The notes under the pieces were generated by a model. That model was given only the letters and a program-made list of their open reading frames with translations. It was not told the origin of the DNA and did no database searches. A stretch of DNA of 64,000 bases from Flavobacterium pectinovorum (GTDB lineage Bacteria; Bacteroidota; Bacteroidia; Flavobacteriales; Flavobacteriaceae). Location of the stretch: assembly GCF_006438875.1 (NCBI RefSeq), contig NZ_RCZH01000025.1, positions 1,945 to 65,944 of the forward strand, written 5' to 3'. Made by a program: the position numbers and the translations under genes. Shown in pieces: positions 34,963-43,549 of this stretch; positions within the stretch are counted from its first letter, which is position 1; every line of letters starts with the position of its first letter.

Positions 34963-37023
34963 ATGAACAAACAGCTTACTAAACCTTTGTTTTGTGCTTT
35001 TTCTGCAATACTTTCATTTACTGCAGTTCAAGCTCAGAGCACAGCTCCAAAAGAGCCAGGGATTAATGTTTCGTATATGAATACGAAAATTAGCCCAAGC
35101 CAGGATTTTTTCCAATACGTAAACGGAACCTGGTTAGATAAAACTGAAATTCCAAGTGACAGAACAACTTGGGGAAGTTTTAATGAATTAATCAAAAAAA
35201 CAGACAAAGATGCGATGGCAATTTTGAAGGATGCTTCAAAAAACCCAAAGTATAAGTCAAACACCGATCAGGGTAAGGCTGTGAACTTATTCAACACTGT
35301 TTTAGACACAATTGGAAGAAACAAAAGAGGAGTTGCGCCGCTTCAGCCGTATTTAAAGAAAATCGATGCAATTAAAAATGTAGCAGATCTTCAAAAATAT
35401 TTGGTTGAGATGGAGCCTGAAGGAGGAAATGACTTTTTTGGAATTTATATTGGTGCCGATGATAAAAACAGTTCTAAGAACTCTGTAGCTTTAGGCGTAA
35501 GCAGATTAGGATTGTCTGATAAAGATTATTACAATTCAGACGATAAAGATTCTAAAGAAAAACGTGCAAAATATGAGCTTCATGTAGCAAGAATGATGCA
35601 GTTTATTGGAGAAACTCCAGCTAAAGCAAAACAAAGTGCTGCCGAAATTTTAGCTTTAGAAACTACATTATCAGCTCCAAGACTGGATCGTGTTGAGAGC
35701 AGAGACAGTCGTTTGCAATATAACCCAATGACAATTGCTGATCTTCAAAAGTTAACTCCGGCAATTAAATGGGATGCCTATTTTACAGGTCTTGGTCTGG
35801 TAAAACTGGATAGCGTTATTGTAACAGAACCACGTTACATGAAAGCAGTTCAAACTGTTTTTACGGAGAACAAAGTTGCACAATGGAAAGAATACTTGAA
35901 ATGGACTTTGTTAAACAGATCGACATCACAATTAACAACAGATATCGAAGCTGCAAATTTTGACTTTTACAGCAAAACTTTAAGAGGAGCAATTAAGCAA
36001 TTACCTCGCGAAGAAAGTGCTTTGTCTGTTGTAAATCGTGGTATTGGAGAAGCTCTTGGTAAATTGTATGTAGAGAAAGTATTTCCTGCTGAAGCAAAAA
36101 CAAAAGCGCTGGATATGATTCACAATGTGATTTTGGCATACAAAAATCGTATTAATAATTTAACGTGGATGTCTGATGCGACAAAAGTGAAAGCAATCGA
36201 GAAATTAAATAAAATTACCATTAAAGTTGGGTATCCTGATAAATGGAAAGATTATTCGGCTCTTGAAATTAAAAGTGTTACTGAAGGCGGAAGTTATTTT
36301 GAGAACCTAAGAAATTTATCAAAATGGACTTTTAAGGAAGATATCGAGAAATTGAAAAAACCGGTTGATAAGACAGAGTGGGGAATGTCACCACAAACTG
36401 TAAACGCTTATTACAACCCATCTTACAACGAAATTGTTTTCCCTGCGGCGATTTTACAATCTCCATTTTATAATTATCAAGCGGATGAAGCTGTAAATTA
36501 TGGTGGAATTGGCGCTGTAATCGGACATGAGATTTCACATGGTTTTGATGATTCCGGAGCACGTTACAATGCTGAAGGAAATCTTGTTGACTGGTGGACT
36601 GCTGATGACTTGAAACAATTTACAGCTTTAGGAACTGCTCTTGCAGATCAATACAGTGCTTTAGAGCCTTTACCTGGAATTCACGTAGATGGTAAATTTA
36701 CTTTAGGTGAAAACATTGGTGACTTAGGTGGTATAAATGCTGCATTCGATGGTTTGCAATTGTACTTAAAAGCACACGGAAGACCTGGTTTAATTGACGG
36801 ATTTACACCTGAGCAACGTTTCTTTATTTCCTGGGCTACGGTTTGGAGAACTAAATCAAGAGACGAAGCGATTAAGAATCAGGTAAAAACAGATCCGCAT
36901 TCTCCTGGAATGTACAGAGCTTATGTTCCAATTCAGAATGTTGATGCGTTTTACGATGCTTTCGGAATTAAAGCCGGAGATAAAATGTATATAAGTCCAG
37001 ACAAACGAGTTAAGATCTGGTAA
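34963..37023 (+). CDS. M13 family metallopeptidase, first of a tandem pair
   Basis: A 686-residue zinc endopeptidase of the neprilysin/PepO type with a signal peptide (FSAILSFTAVQAQS). Zinc ligands are seen in VIGHEISHGFDDSG (HExxH) near residue 523 and GENIGDLGGINAA near residue 584. VNAYYNPSYNEIVFPAAILQ forms the substrate-cleft motif and the C-terminus ends in W, as is common in M13. Such enzymes cut short peptides in the periplasm or outside the cell. The next gene is a close paralogue in tandem, and a strong terminator lies between them. Confidence 0.95.
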   Translation: MNKQLTKPLFCAFSAILSFTAVQAQSTAPKEPGINVSYMNTKISPSQDFFQYVNGTWLDKTEIPSDRTTWGSFNELIKKTDKDAMAILKDASKNPKYKSNTDQGKAVNLFNTVLDTIGRNKRGVAPLQPYLKKIDAIKNVADLQKYLVEMEPEGGNDFFGIYIGADDKNSSKNSVALGVSRLGLSDKDYYNSDDKDSKEKRAKYELHVARMMQFIGETPAKAKQSAAEILALETTLSAPRLDRVESRDSRLQYNPMTIADLQKLTPAIKWDAYFTGLGLVKLDSVIVTEPRYMKAVQTVFTENKVAQWKEYLKWTLLNRSTSQLTTDIEAANFDFYSKTLRGAIKQLPREESALSVVNRGIGEALGKLYVEKVFPAEAKTKALDMIHNVILAYKNRINNLTWMSDATKVKAIEKLNKITIKVGYPDKWKDYSALEIKSVTEGGSYFENLRNLSKWTFKEDIEKLKKPVDKTEWGMSPQTVNAYYNPSYNEIVFPAAILQSPFYNYQADEAVNYGGIGAVIGHEISHGFDDSGARYNAEGNLVDWWTADDLKQFTALGTALADQYSALEPLPGIHVDGKFTLGENIGDLGGINAAFDGLQLYLKAHGRPGLIDGFTPEQRFFISWATVWRTKSRDEAIKNQVKTDPHSPGMYRAYVPIQNVDAFYDAFGIKAGDKMYISPDKRVKIW

Positions 37024-37040
37024 TCTTTAAATTATAAAAA

Positions 37041-37068
37041 AACGGCGCTAATTTTAGCGCCGTTTTTT
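37041..37068. terminator. Terminator after the first M13 gene
   Basis: AACGGCGCTAA and TTAGCGCCGTT form an 11-bp GC-rich stem with a 2-base loop followed by T's, 17 bases after the stop. The same stem core appears at 39541. Confidence 0.9.
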
Positions 37069-37139
37069 GTTTTAGTTTCATCATAATCTTTCCAATCAAT
37101 TAGTTAAAATTTGTAACATAAATTTTAAATGAATACTAA

Positions 37140-37147
37140 TATATTTG
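37140..37147 (+). promoter_or_regulatory. -7 element for the second M13 peptidase gene
   Basis: TATATTTG fits TAnnTTTG, 24 bases before the ATG at 37172. A TTG lies 26 bases upstream, longer than usual. Confidence 0.45.
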
Positions 37148-37171
37148 TATATACTAAACACTATAAATAAA

Positions 37172-39232
37172 ATGATAAAACAGCTTAACAAATCTGTGTT
37201 TTGTGCATTTTCAGCAATGCTTTGTTGCGTAACTATAGAGGCGCAAAATGCAAAACCTAAAGAACCGGGTATCAATCTTTCTAATATGGATACCAAAGTT
37301 AGTCCGGGACAGGATTTTTTCCGTTACGTAAATGGAACCTGGCTAGACAAAACTGAAATTCCGAGTGATAGAAATTCATGGGGAAGTTTTAATGAATTAC
37401 GTCAGAAGACTGACAACGATGCACTTGCAATTTTAAAAGAAGCATCAAAAGATCCAAAATATAAGTCGAATACAGATCAGGGTAAAGCAATTGCTTTGTT
37501 CAATACTATTATGGATACTATTGGGCGTAATAAAAGCGGTGTAACGCCACTTCAGCCTTATCTAAAAAAAATTGATGCGATTAAAAACGTAACCGATTTA
37601 CAAAATTTCTTTGTCGAAATGCAGCCTCAGGGAGGTATTGGCTTTTTTGGAGTTTATGTGGGAGCTGATGCAAAAAACAGTAACAAAAACTCGGTTAACT
37701 TAAGTCCGGGAAGTTTAGGATTATCGGATAAAGATTATTACAACTCTGATGATAAAGATTCAAAGGAAAAACGTGAAAAATATGAAGTACACGTTGCCAG
37801 AATGATGCAGTTTATTGGTGAATCTTCTGCCAAAGCAAAAGAAAGTGCTAAACAGATTCTAGCTTTAGAAATTGAATTATCCGCTCCAAGATTAGACCGT
37901 GTTGAGCGCAGAGATCGCAGAAAACAATACAATCCAACTGCTGTTGCTGATTTAAAAAAGAATACACCTTCAATTCAATGGGATAAATATTTCACCGGAA
38001 TTGGAATGTCAAAATTAGATACAGTAAATGTAGCGCAGCCAAGATATATGATCGCTTTAGAAAAAACATTTTCTGAGAAGAAAGTAGAAGCTTGGAAAGA
38101 ATATCTAAAATGGTCTTTATTAAACAAATCAGCTTCAATTTTGTCGACTGATATAGAAAATGCTAATTTCGATTTCTACGGAAAAACATTAACAGGTGCG
38201 TTAAAACAACGTCCGCGTGAAGAAGTAGCTTTACAAGTAATCAACGGTGCAACCGGAGAAGCTTTAGGAAAATTGTATGTAGAAAAGTTATTTCCTGCTG
38301 AAGCAAAAGAAAAAGCAAAGAATATGATTGCTAATGTAATGTTAGCTTACGAAAACAGAATCAATGCGCTGGCTTGGATGTCTACAGAAACAAAAGCAAA
38401 AGCAATCGAGAAGTTGAAGAAACTAACCATTAAAATTGGATATCCTGATAAATGGAAAGATTATTCGGCTTTAGAACTTAAAAATGTTACTGAAGGCGGA
38501 ACTTATTTTGATAATTCAAGAAGTATAGCAAAATGGGCTTATGCCGAAAACTTAGCGAAATTGGGTAAACCGGTTGATAAAACAGAATGGGGAATGTCAC
38601 CACAAACTGTAAACGCTTATTTCAATCCATCTTATAACGAGATTGTTTTTCCTGCAGCAATTTTGCAACCTCCTTTCTACAATTACCAAGCTGATGAAGC
38701 GGTTAATTATGGTGGAATTGGTGCTGTAATCGGGCATGAGATTTCTCACGGATTTGATGATTCAGGTGCACGTTATAATGCAGATGGAAATCTTGTTGAT
38801 TGGTGGACTGCTGATGATTTAAAACAATTTACAGCACTTGGAGCTGCTCTTGCGGCGCAATATAGTGCATTAGAGCCTTTACCGGGAATTCATGTTGATG
38901 GTAAATTTACTTTAGGTGAAAACATTGGCGATTTAGGCGGAATCAATGCTGCTTACGATGGATTACAATTGTATTTGAAAGCAAATGGAAACCCTGGTTT
39001 AATTGACGGATTCACACCAGAACAGCGTTTCTTTATTTCATGGGCTACCGTTTGGAGAACAAAATCAAGAGATGAAGCTATTAAAAGTCAGGTAAAAACA
39101 GATCCGCATTCACCGGGAATGTACAGAGCCGTTGTTCCAATTCAGAATGTTGATGCTTTTTATCAGGCTTTCGGAATCAAAAAAGGAGATGCAATGTATG
39201 TTGATCCGGAAAAGAGAGTTAAAATCTGGTAA
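37172..39232 (+). CDS. M13 family metallopeptidase, second of a tandem pair
   Basis: A 686-residue paralogue of the preceding gene with the same layout: signal peptide (FSAMLCCVTIEAQ), HEISHGFDDSG zinc motif, GENIGDLGGINAA and a C-terminal VKIW. The proteins align without visible gaps over long stretches, and the last 250 residues are nearly the same, but many codons differ at the third base. The duplication is therefore old and the protein is under constraint. The ATG at 37172 was chosen for its signal peptide. It has its own promoter-like element and terminator, so the copies may be expressed under different conditions. Confidence 0.95.
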   Translation: MIKQLNKSVFCAFSAMLCCVTIEAQNAKPKEPGINLSNMDTKVSPGQDFFRYVNGTWLDKTEIPSDRNSWGSFNELRQKTDNDALAILKEASKDPKYKSNTDQGKAIALFNTIMDTIGRNKSGVTPLQPYLKKIDAIKNVTDLQNFFVEMQPQGGIGFFGVYVGADAKNSNKNSVNLSPGSLGLSDKDYYNSDDKDSKEKREKYEVHVARMMQFIGESSAKAKESAKQILALEIELSAPRLDRVERRDRRKQYNPTAVADLKKNTPSIQWDKYFTGIGMSKLDTVNVAQPRYMIALEKTFSEKKVEAWKEYLKWSLLNKSASILSTDIENANFDFYGKTLTGALKQRPREEVALQVINGATGEALGKLYVEKLFPAEAKEKAKNMIANVMLAYENRINALAWMSTETKAKAIEKLKKLTIKIGYPDKWKDYSALELKNVTEGGTYFDNSRSIAKWAYAENLAKLGKPVDKTEWGMSPQTVNAYFNPSYNEIVFPAAILQPPFYNYQADEAVNYGGIGAVIGHEISHGFDDSGARYNADGNLVDWWTADDLKQFTALGAALAAQYSALEPLPGIHVDGKFTLGENIGDLGGINAAYDGLQLYLKANGNPGLIDGFTPEQRFFISWATVWRTKSRDEAIKSQVKTDPHSPGMYRAVVPIQNVDAFYQAFGIKKGDAMYVDPEKRVKIW

Positions 39233-39250
39233 TTTTTTATTGTATGATAT

Positions 39251-39290
39251 AAAAAGGGGCTTTCTCAAAAGATGAGAAAGCCCCTTTTTT
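39251..39290 (+). terminator. Strong terminator after the second M13 gene
   Basis: A 16-bp stem (AAAAAGGGGCTTTCTC and its complement) with a 7-base loop, followed by T's, 18 bases after the stop. Confidence 0.92.
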
Positions 39291-39339
39291 ATAAGAATGT
39301 AATGAAAACAAAGCTTTTCATTTTTTTACACCAGCTTAT

Positions 39340-39520
39340 CATTCCGTAGGAATGTTTCATCGGTAGAAAAATAGTAGCCGGTCAAGTTTACGTTCCGTAG
39401 GAACGTTTGGAGTGTTAGATTGTTTAAAAAAATGATGACGTCAAAGCAAACGTTCCTACGGAACGTAAAACACCAATACTAATATAATTTTCTACAGATG
39501 ATATGTTCCTAATGGAACAA
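39340..39520. repeat. CATTCCGTAGGAATG-type palindrome cluster
   Basis: Palindromes lie at 39340-39354 (CATTCCGTAGGAATG), 39390-39406 and 39450-39466. The second and third together form a larger inverted repeat with about 23-bp arms (39388-39410 and 39446-39468). A diverged TGTTCCTAATGGAACA follows near 39504. No ORF is present. This fills the gap between the M13 gene and the next minus-strand gene. Confidence 0.85.
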
Positions 39521-39536
39521 GGAATATATAAAATAA

Positions 39537-39565
39537 AAGCGGCGCTAATCTTAGCGCCGTTTTTG
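39537..39565. terminator. Terminator for the GyrI-like gene (minus strand) and plus-strand read-through
   Basis: GGCGCTAA and TTAGCGCC around a 2-base loop, with A's on one side and T's on the other, 3 bases from the minus-strand stop codon. It shares its stem with the terminator at 37041. Confidence 0.8.
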
Positions 39566-39567
39566 TT

Positions 39568-40020
39568 TTATCTATTTATTGCAATGAAAATGTCAACTTC
39601 TGCATTTTCGGGATTTTGTGCTTTTTCGCCGTAAATTTCAAAATCAGATGTAAAATTTCTGTCCAGATCTGAATTCCAAATTTTCATCCATTCTTTATAA
39701 ACAACGCCTTCAGAGAGGTTTCCTCTTGCGGTGAATTTCTTGTAATGAACGCCTTCGATAGTTTTACCCGTCATTTCTTCCGGAATTGAATCTAAACTTT
39801 CTACGGCACATCCCAAAATAGTTGTATAAGGTTTTGTATGATCTTTTTCGTAATCCGTATAAACGAAAATAACATCATTGCTTACTTTATTCGGAATCTT
39901 TTCAGCAATTCCTCCACCTATAAACTTCTTTAAAAGTGCAGGAATATCTTGTCCTGATTGTCCATTTTCGTTAGTTGTTCTAACGGAAATCCCGATAACG
40001 TTGAATTTTTGAATATTCAT
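39568..40020 (-). CDS. GyrI-like effector-binding domain protein
   Basis: A 150-residue single-domain protein of the AraC effector-binding/GyrI-like fold. The pattern of FNVIGISVRTTNENGQS, DVIFVYTDYEKDHTKPYTTILG and FTARGNLSEGVVYKEWMKIW matches the ligand-binding halves seen in this family. Stand-alone forms bind small molecules or, in GyrI, gyrase. The ligand here is unknown. It is separated from the cytochrome gene upstream by 90 bases and ends at a strong terminator. Confidence 0.75.
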   Translation of the reverse strand: MNIQKFNVIGISVRTTNENGQSGQDIPALLKKFIGGGIAEKIPNKVSNDVIFVYTDYEKDHTKPYTTILGCAVESLDSIPEEMTGKTIEGVHYKKFTARGNLSEGVVYKEWMKIWNSDLDRNFTSDFEIYGEKAQNPENAEVDIFIAINR

Positions 40021-40110
40021 TTTACTTAAATTATTGATTTGAATCCAAATTTATAATATGGCGGTGACAACAGTATGTCAACAGTAAATCAAAAAAGATA
40101 ATTTTAAGCA

Positions 40111-40512
40111 CTATTTCAAATTGCTGTAAATATAAGTTTCAATAGCTTTCAGTTCCTCGTCAGACATTGCCTGCGTTACAGGGAAGTTGGTTTTCATAAC
40201 CGCAAACTGACTTGGATCAACAATTGGATCTGCATTTCCTTTCAGGAACGTAACAATATCCCCTTTTTTGTCTTTATAGGTTTTTGCAATTTCCTGCAAA
40301 CTTGGACCAATTACTTTTTGATCGACCTGATGACAGGAAATACAGTTTCCTTGCCCTTCAAATATTTCTTTACCTAAAGCTTCCGGTGTTTTGGCTTTCG
40401 CCGATTCTCCTTCTGAATAAGATTCTGTTTTGTTCTCTGTTGGATTTTCACTTGACTCTTTTTTGCAAGATGCAAATGCTAAAACGGCAGATAAGAATAA
40501 TACTTTTTTCAT
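40111..40512 (-). CDS. Lipoprotein c-type cytochrome
   Basis: A 133-residue protein with a lipoprotein signal (LAFASC near residue 16), an acidic linker of about 25 residues and a class I cytochrome c domain. NCISCH near residue 57 binds haem and a methionine in the FAVMKTNFPVTQAM region is the likely distal ligand. It should act as an electron carrier anchored in the envelope. The gene starts 2 bases after the hemB stop, so haem synthesis and a haem protein share a transcript. Confidence 0.9.
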   Translation of the reverse strand: MKKVLFLSAVLAFASCKKESSENPTENKTESYSEGESAKAKTPEALGKEIFEGQGNCISCHQVDQKVIGPSLQEIAKTYKDKKGDIVTFLKGNADPIVDPSQFAVMKTNFPVTQAMSDEELKAIETYIYSNLK

Positions 40513-40514
40513 TA

Positions 40515-41507
40515 TTATTTGTTTAAAATTACAGCAGCCTCTTTTGCAAAGTAAGTCGAGATTATACTCGCACCCGCACGCTTAATGCAATATAGTTGCT
40601 CTATCATAATTTTGTCATGATCTAACCAGCCTCTTTCGGCCGCGGCCTTTACCATAGCGTACTCACCAGATACTTGGTAAACAGCAACCGGCACATGAAC
40701 GGCATTTTTTACTTCGCGAACAATGTCTAAATATGCCATTCCGGGTTTTACCATTACTATATCTGCACCTTCTTCAACATCCAATAATGCTTCGCGAATT
40801 CCTTCAATTCGGTTCGCATAATCCATTTGATACGTCTTTTTGTCTTTCGGAATATTTTGAGAATCTACCGGAGCAGAATCCAAAGCATCACGAAATGGTC
40901 CGTAAAATGCCGAAGCATATTTGGCACTATAACTCATAATTCCAACATTGTGATGTCCGTTTTGTTCCAATGCTTTTCTGATTGCTAAAACTCTTCCATC
41001 CATCATGTCACTTGGCGCAACAAAATCAGCTCCGGCTTCAGCATGACTTAAACTCATTCGGGTTAAAGCATCAACAGTCGCATCATTGATCAATTGACCA
41101 TTTTCGATAATTCCGTCATGACCATAAATTGAGTACGGATCTAAAGCTACATCCGGCATTACAATCATTTCAGGAACGGCATCTTTTATGGCACGAATAG
41201 TTTGTTGCATTAAACCATCTTTGTTCCAGGCTTCAACACCTTTATTATCTTTTAAGCTATCACTTACTTTTACATAAATATTAACCGCTTTGATTCCTAA
41301 ATCCCAAGCTTCTTTTACTTCTTTAATGGTATTATCCAAAGAATGACGATAGATTCCCGGCATCGAAGGAATGGCAACTTTTACATCTTTTCCTTCCGCA
41401 ACAAACATAGGAAGCATAAAATCCTGAGGACTTAAACTGGTTTCACGAACTAAAGAACGAATTGATTCATTGGTTCTTAAACGACGGTTTCTTTGTAATG
41501 GGAACAT
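40515..41507 (-). CDS. hemB: Porphobilinogen synthase (delta-aminolevulinate dehydratase)
   Basis: A 330-residue enzyme that joins two 5-aminolevulinate molecules into porphobilinogen. The active-site lysines are in YSAKYASAFYGPFR and in VMVKPGMAYLD. The metal-site segment reads PDVALDPYSIYGHDG, where zinc enzymes carry cysteines, so this belongs to the magnesium-type group with Asp and Ala in place of the Cys ligands. It lies in the haem gene region and shares a transcript with the cytochrome c gene 2 bases downstream. A TTTAGATTTTAGACTG repeat lies in its leader. Confidence 0.97.
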   Translation of the reverse strand: MFPLQRNRRLRTNESIRSLVRETSLSPQDFMLPMFVAEGKDVKVAIPSMPGIYRHSLDNTIKEVKEAWDLGIKAVNIYVKVSDSLKDNKGVEAWNKDGLMQQTIRAIKDAVPEMIVMPDVALDPYSIYGHDGIIENGQLINDATVDALTRMSLSHAEAGADFVAPSDMMDGRVLAIRKALEQNGHHNVGIMSYSAKYASAFYGPFRDALDSAPVDSQNIPKDKKTYQMDYANRIEGIREALLDVEEGADIVMVKPGMAYLDIVREVKNAVHVPVAVYQVSGEYAMVKAAAERGWLDHDKIMIEQLYCIKRAGASIISTYFAKEAAVILNK

Positions 41508-41508
41508 G

Positions 41509-41548
41509 ATATTTTAAATTTTAGATTTTAGACTGTAGATTTTAGATG
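41509..41548. repeat. TTTAGATTTTAGACTG repeat before hemB
   Basis: Contains TTTTAGATTTTAGACTGTAG and a further TTTTAGAT. It occupies the first bases upstream of the hemB start, as related copies do before the aldolase and mntR genes. Confidence 0.7.
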
Positions 41549-41586
41549 CTCTTAAAGTCTGTTTTTATATAATTGAATTAATTGTC

Positions 41587-42489
41587 TTATGTAATTGAAG
41601 CGGTGTAAATCTCTCTAATTGTTTTACTTAGTTTCGTGTTAAACTCTTCATCAGACTGATTGGCAAAAAGTCCTTCAGATAATGCTCTGGAGAAACTGGC
41701 AATCAAACCGTGATTTTGCGAAAGTTTATTATTAGCTTCATCTTGTGGATATCCACCGGACAATGCAACAACACGCACAACATGTGGATCGGACATTAGT
41801 TCGCTATAAAAGTCATTCACAGTTGGAATAGACAATTTCAGCATCACTTTTACATCTTTATCTAGTAAACTAAGTTGTTTCTTGATTTCTTCTTTCAGAA
41901 TTTCTTCTGATTTTTCTTTGTCTGCACTATAAATATCGACTTCAGGTTCAATTATTGGCACAAGTCCTTTTGCAAAGATTTGTAAACCAACAGCAAATTG
42001 TTGTTCAACAACCAGGCGAATTCCGTCGGCATTTGCTTCTTTAATAACAGAACGCATTTTAGTTCCAAAAACATTTCGTTCTACAGCTCGTGTTAACAAT
42101 TCATCTAAACCGGAAATGGGTTTCATAATTTGCACACCATTTACAAGGTCAGCAAGTCCTTTGTCTACTTTCAAAAAAGGAACAATATTTTTCTTTTCCC
42201 ACAAATAATCAGCAGTCCATTGTCCGTCAATTTTGCGATCCATTGTGTTTTCAAACAAGATTGCGCCCAGAATATATTCGCTGTCAAATGCAGGGCTTTT
42301 AATAATGCGCGTCCTCATCTCATGCACAAGTGTGTACATTTCTTCTTCATTCGAATAACTGCTTTCCTGTACGCCGTATTGTGCCAGCGCTTTTGGGGTA
42401 CTTCCGCCGCTTTGGTCTAATGCGGCGATAAATCCTTTTCCGGAATGCATTTGGTTTAATTTTGCCGTGTTAATCTCTCTCTTTTCCAT
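41587..42489 (-). CDS. Fructose-bisphosphate aldolase, class I
   Basis: A 300-residue enzyme of the class I (Schiff-base) aldolase family with GFIAALDQSGGSTPKAL at the N-terminus, KVDKGLAD and a lysine in VMLKLSIPTV that is the likely Schiff base. VVALSGGYPQDEAN near residue 240 forms the phosphate site. The length matches FdaB-type bacterial class I enzymes, distinct from the class II zinc type. Aldolase splits fructose 1,6-bisphosphate in glycolysis. It sits between hemF and hemB on the same strand, without an obvious functional tie to haem. Confidence 0.92.
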   Translation of the reverse strand: MEKREINTAKLNQMHSGKGFIAALDQSGGSTPKALAQYGVQESSYSNEEEMYTLVHEMRTRIIKSPAFDSEYILGAILFENTMDRKIDGQWTADYLWEKKNIVPFLKVDKGLADLVNGVQIMKPISGLDELLTRAVERNVFGTKMRSVIKEANADGIRLVVEQQFAVGLQIFAKGLVPIIEPEVDIYSADKEKSEEILKEEIKKQLSLLDKDVKVMLKLSIPTVNDFYSELMSDPHVVRVVALSGGYPQDEANNKLSQNHGLIASFSRALSEGLFANQSDEEFNTKLSKTIREIYTASIT

Positions 42490-42520
42490 AATATTTTAAA
42501 TTTTAGACTGAAGATTTTGG
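42487..42520. repeat. TTTAGA-type repeat before the aldolase gene
   Basis: AATTTTAGACTGAAGATTTTGG follows the aldolase start, a diverged copy of the repeat also seen before hemB and mntR. Confidence 0.5.
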
Positions 42521-42534
42521 ATTAGTATAAATAT

Positions 42535-43476
42535 TTATAAGCCTGTTTTTTGATTTACTTTCTCATAAACCTCTTTTACTTTTCTTGGAGGATCAAATCG
42601 ATATCCCACACTGAATTTCAAAGTTGATATGTTGTCATTCAATCGCGCTTCAGCATCACCATTCTGAACGAAATTAACGGTGTTTAAGCTCGTATAAGCG
42701 AAAAAACGATCACTATTGTAGGCAAGCTTTAAATTAAAGTCTAATTGAAGCAAAGCTGAGGTTTCTCCGTCAACATCATTAATTCCTGCTCCAAGGGCAA
42801 GTCCCGAACCAATTAAAATATGATCACTGATAACAAAATTATAAAAATAGGAGGGAGCTAGCGAAAAAACATAAATATCACCATTTGATGAATTAGGGAC
42901 ATCATTCAAATTAAGATTGGTGTAGTAAAACGAAAAACTCGGAATAAAACTTCCTGAACTTTTGGTTTGCCATTCGTTCTGATTGACTAATGTTTTATAT
43001 GAGAAATTATCATTAAAAACATATGATGTTGATCCTCCAATTTTTGTGGTTCGCATTCGCGGAAATCCTACCTGAATAGTTTCTTCACTGGCATAAAACC
43101 CTTTTTGATTGATGAAAGTGAAAGATTGCATCCATTTTTTATAATAAAATCGGGTATTAAAACTAAATAATTTAGAATCGGAGTTGTCTTTGTTTTCGCT
43201 AAAAAACTTTGGTGCAAAACCTAAACTGATATCGACAAATTGAAAACTCAAACTTAAGCCTAATTGTTCACGTCGGTTTGGAGTAAGATCCAGATATTTT
43301 TTTTTGCCTTCGGAATCAAAACCAATTTGAAAACTATTAGAAGTGTCTAAATAATAAATACTAGCCGTAACTTTATCATTATACGATTTAAAATAGGGAT
43401 TCTGTAGCGTATCCTTTTGGGCAAAACACCCAAAAACGCTTCCAAAAAACACTATATAAATCAGTTTTAATTTCAT
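42535..43476 (-). CDS. DUF4421-like outer-membrane protein
   Basis: A 313-residue protein with a signal peptide (IYIVFFGSVFGCFAQ) and a body of alternating, aromatic-rich strands that fits an outer-membrane barrel. The pattern DLTPNRREQLGLSLSFQFVDISLGFAPKF resembles what I recall of DUF4421. The role is unknown. It lies between the aldolase and hemF genes on the same strand. A cysteine at the signal cleavage area (GCFAQ) could make it a lipoprotein, but AQ cleavage is more likely. Confidence 0.65.
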   Translation of the reverse strand: MKLKLIYIVFFGSVFGCFAQKDTLQNPYFKSYNDKVTASIYYLDTSNSFQIGFDSEGKKKYLDLTPNRREQLGLSLSFQFVDISLGFAPKFFSENKDNSDSKLFSFNTRFYYKKWMQSFTFINQKGFYASEETIQVGFPRMRTTKIGGSTSYVFNDNFSYKTLVNQNEWQTKSSGSFIPSFSFYYTNLNLNDVPNSSNGDIYVFSLAPSYFYNFVISDHILIGSGLALGAGINDVDGETSALLQLDFNLKLAYNSDRFFAYTSLNTVNFVQNGDAEARLNDNISTLKFSVGYRFDPPRKVKEVYEKVNQKTGL

Positions 43477-43549
43477 TTACTAAATATTAAAATAAATTTA
43501 CAAAATTTATATAAACATATTGGCTTTTAATGATTTACACTTTTTGGGT

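Noticed and set aside
42130..42420. A 96-codon open frame on the plus strand
   Set aside because: Antisense to the class I aldolase gene; no supporting signal.
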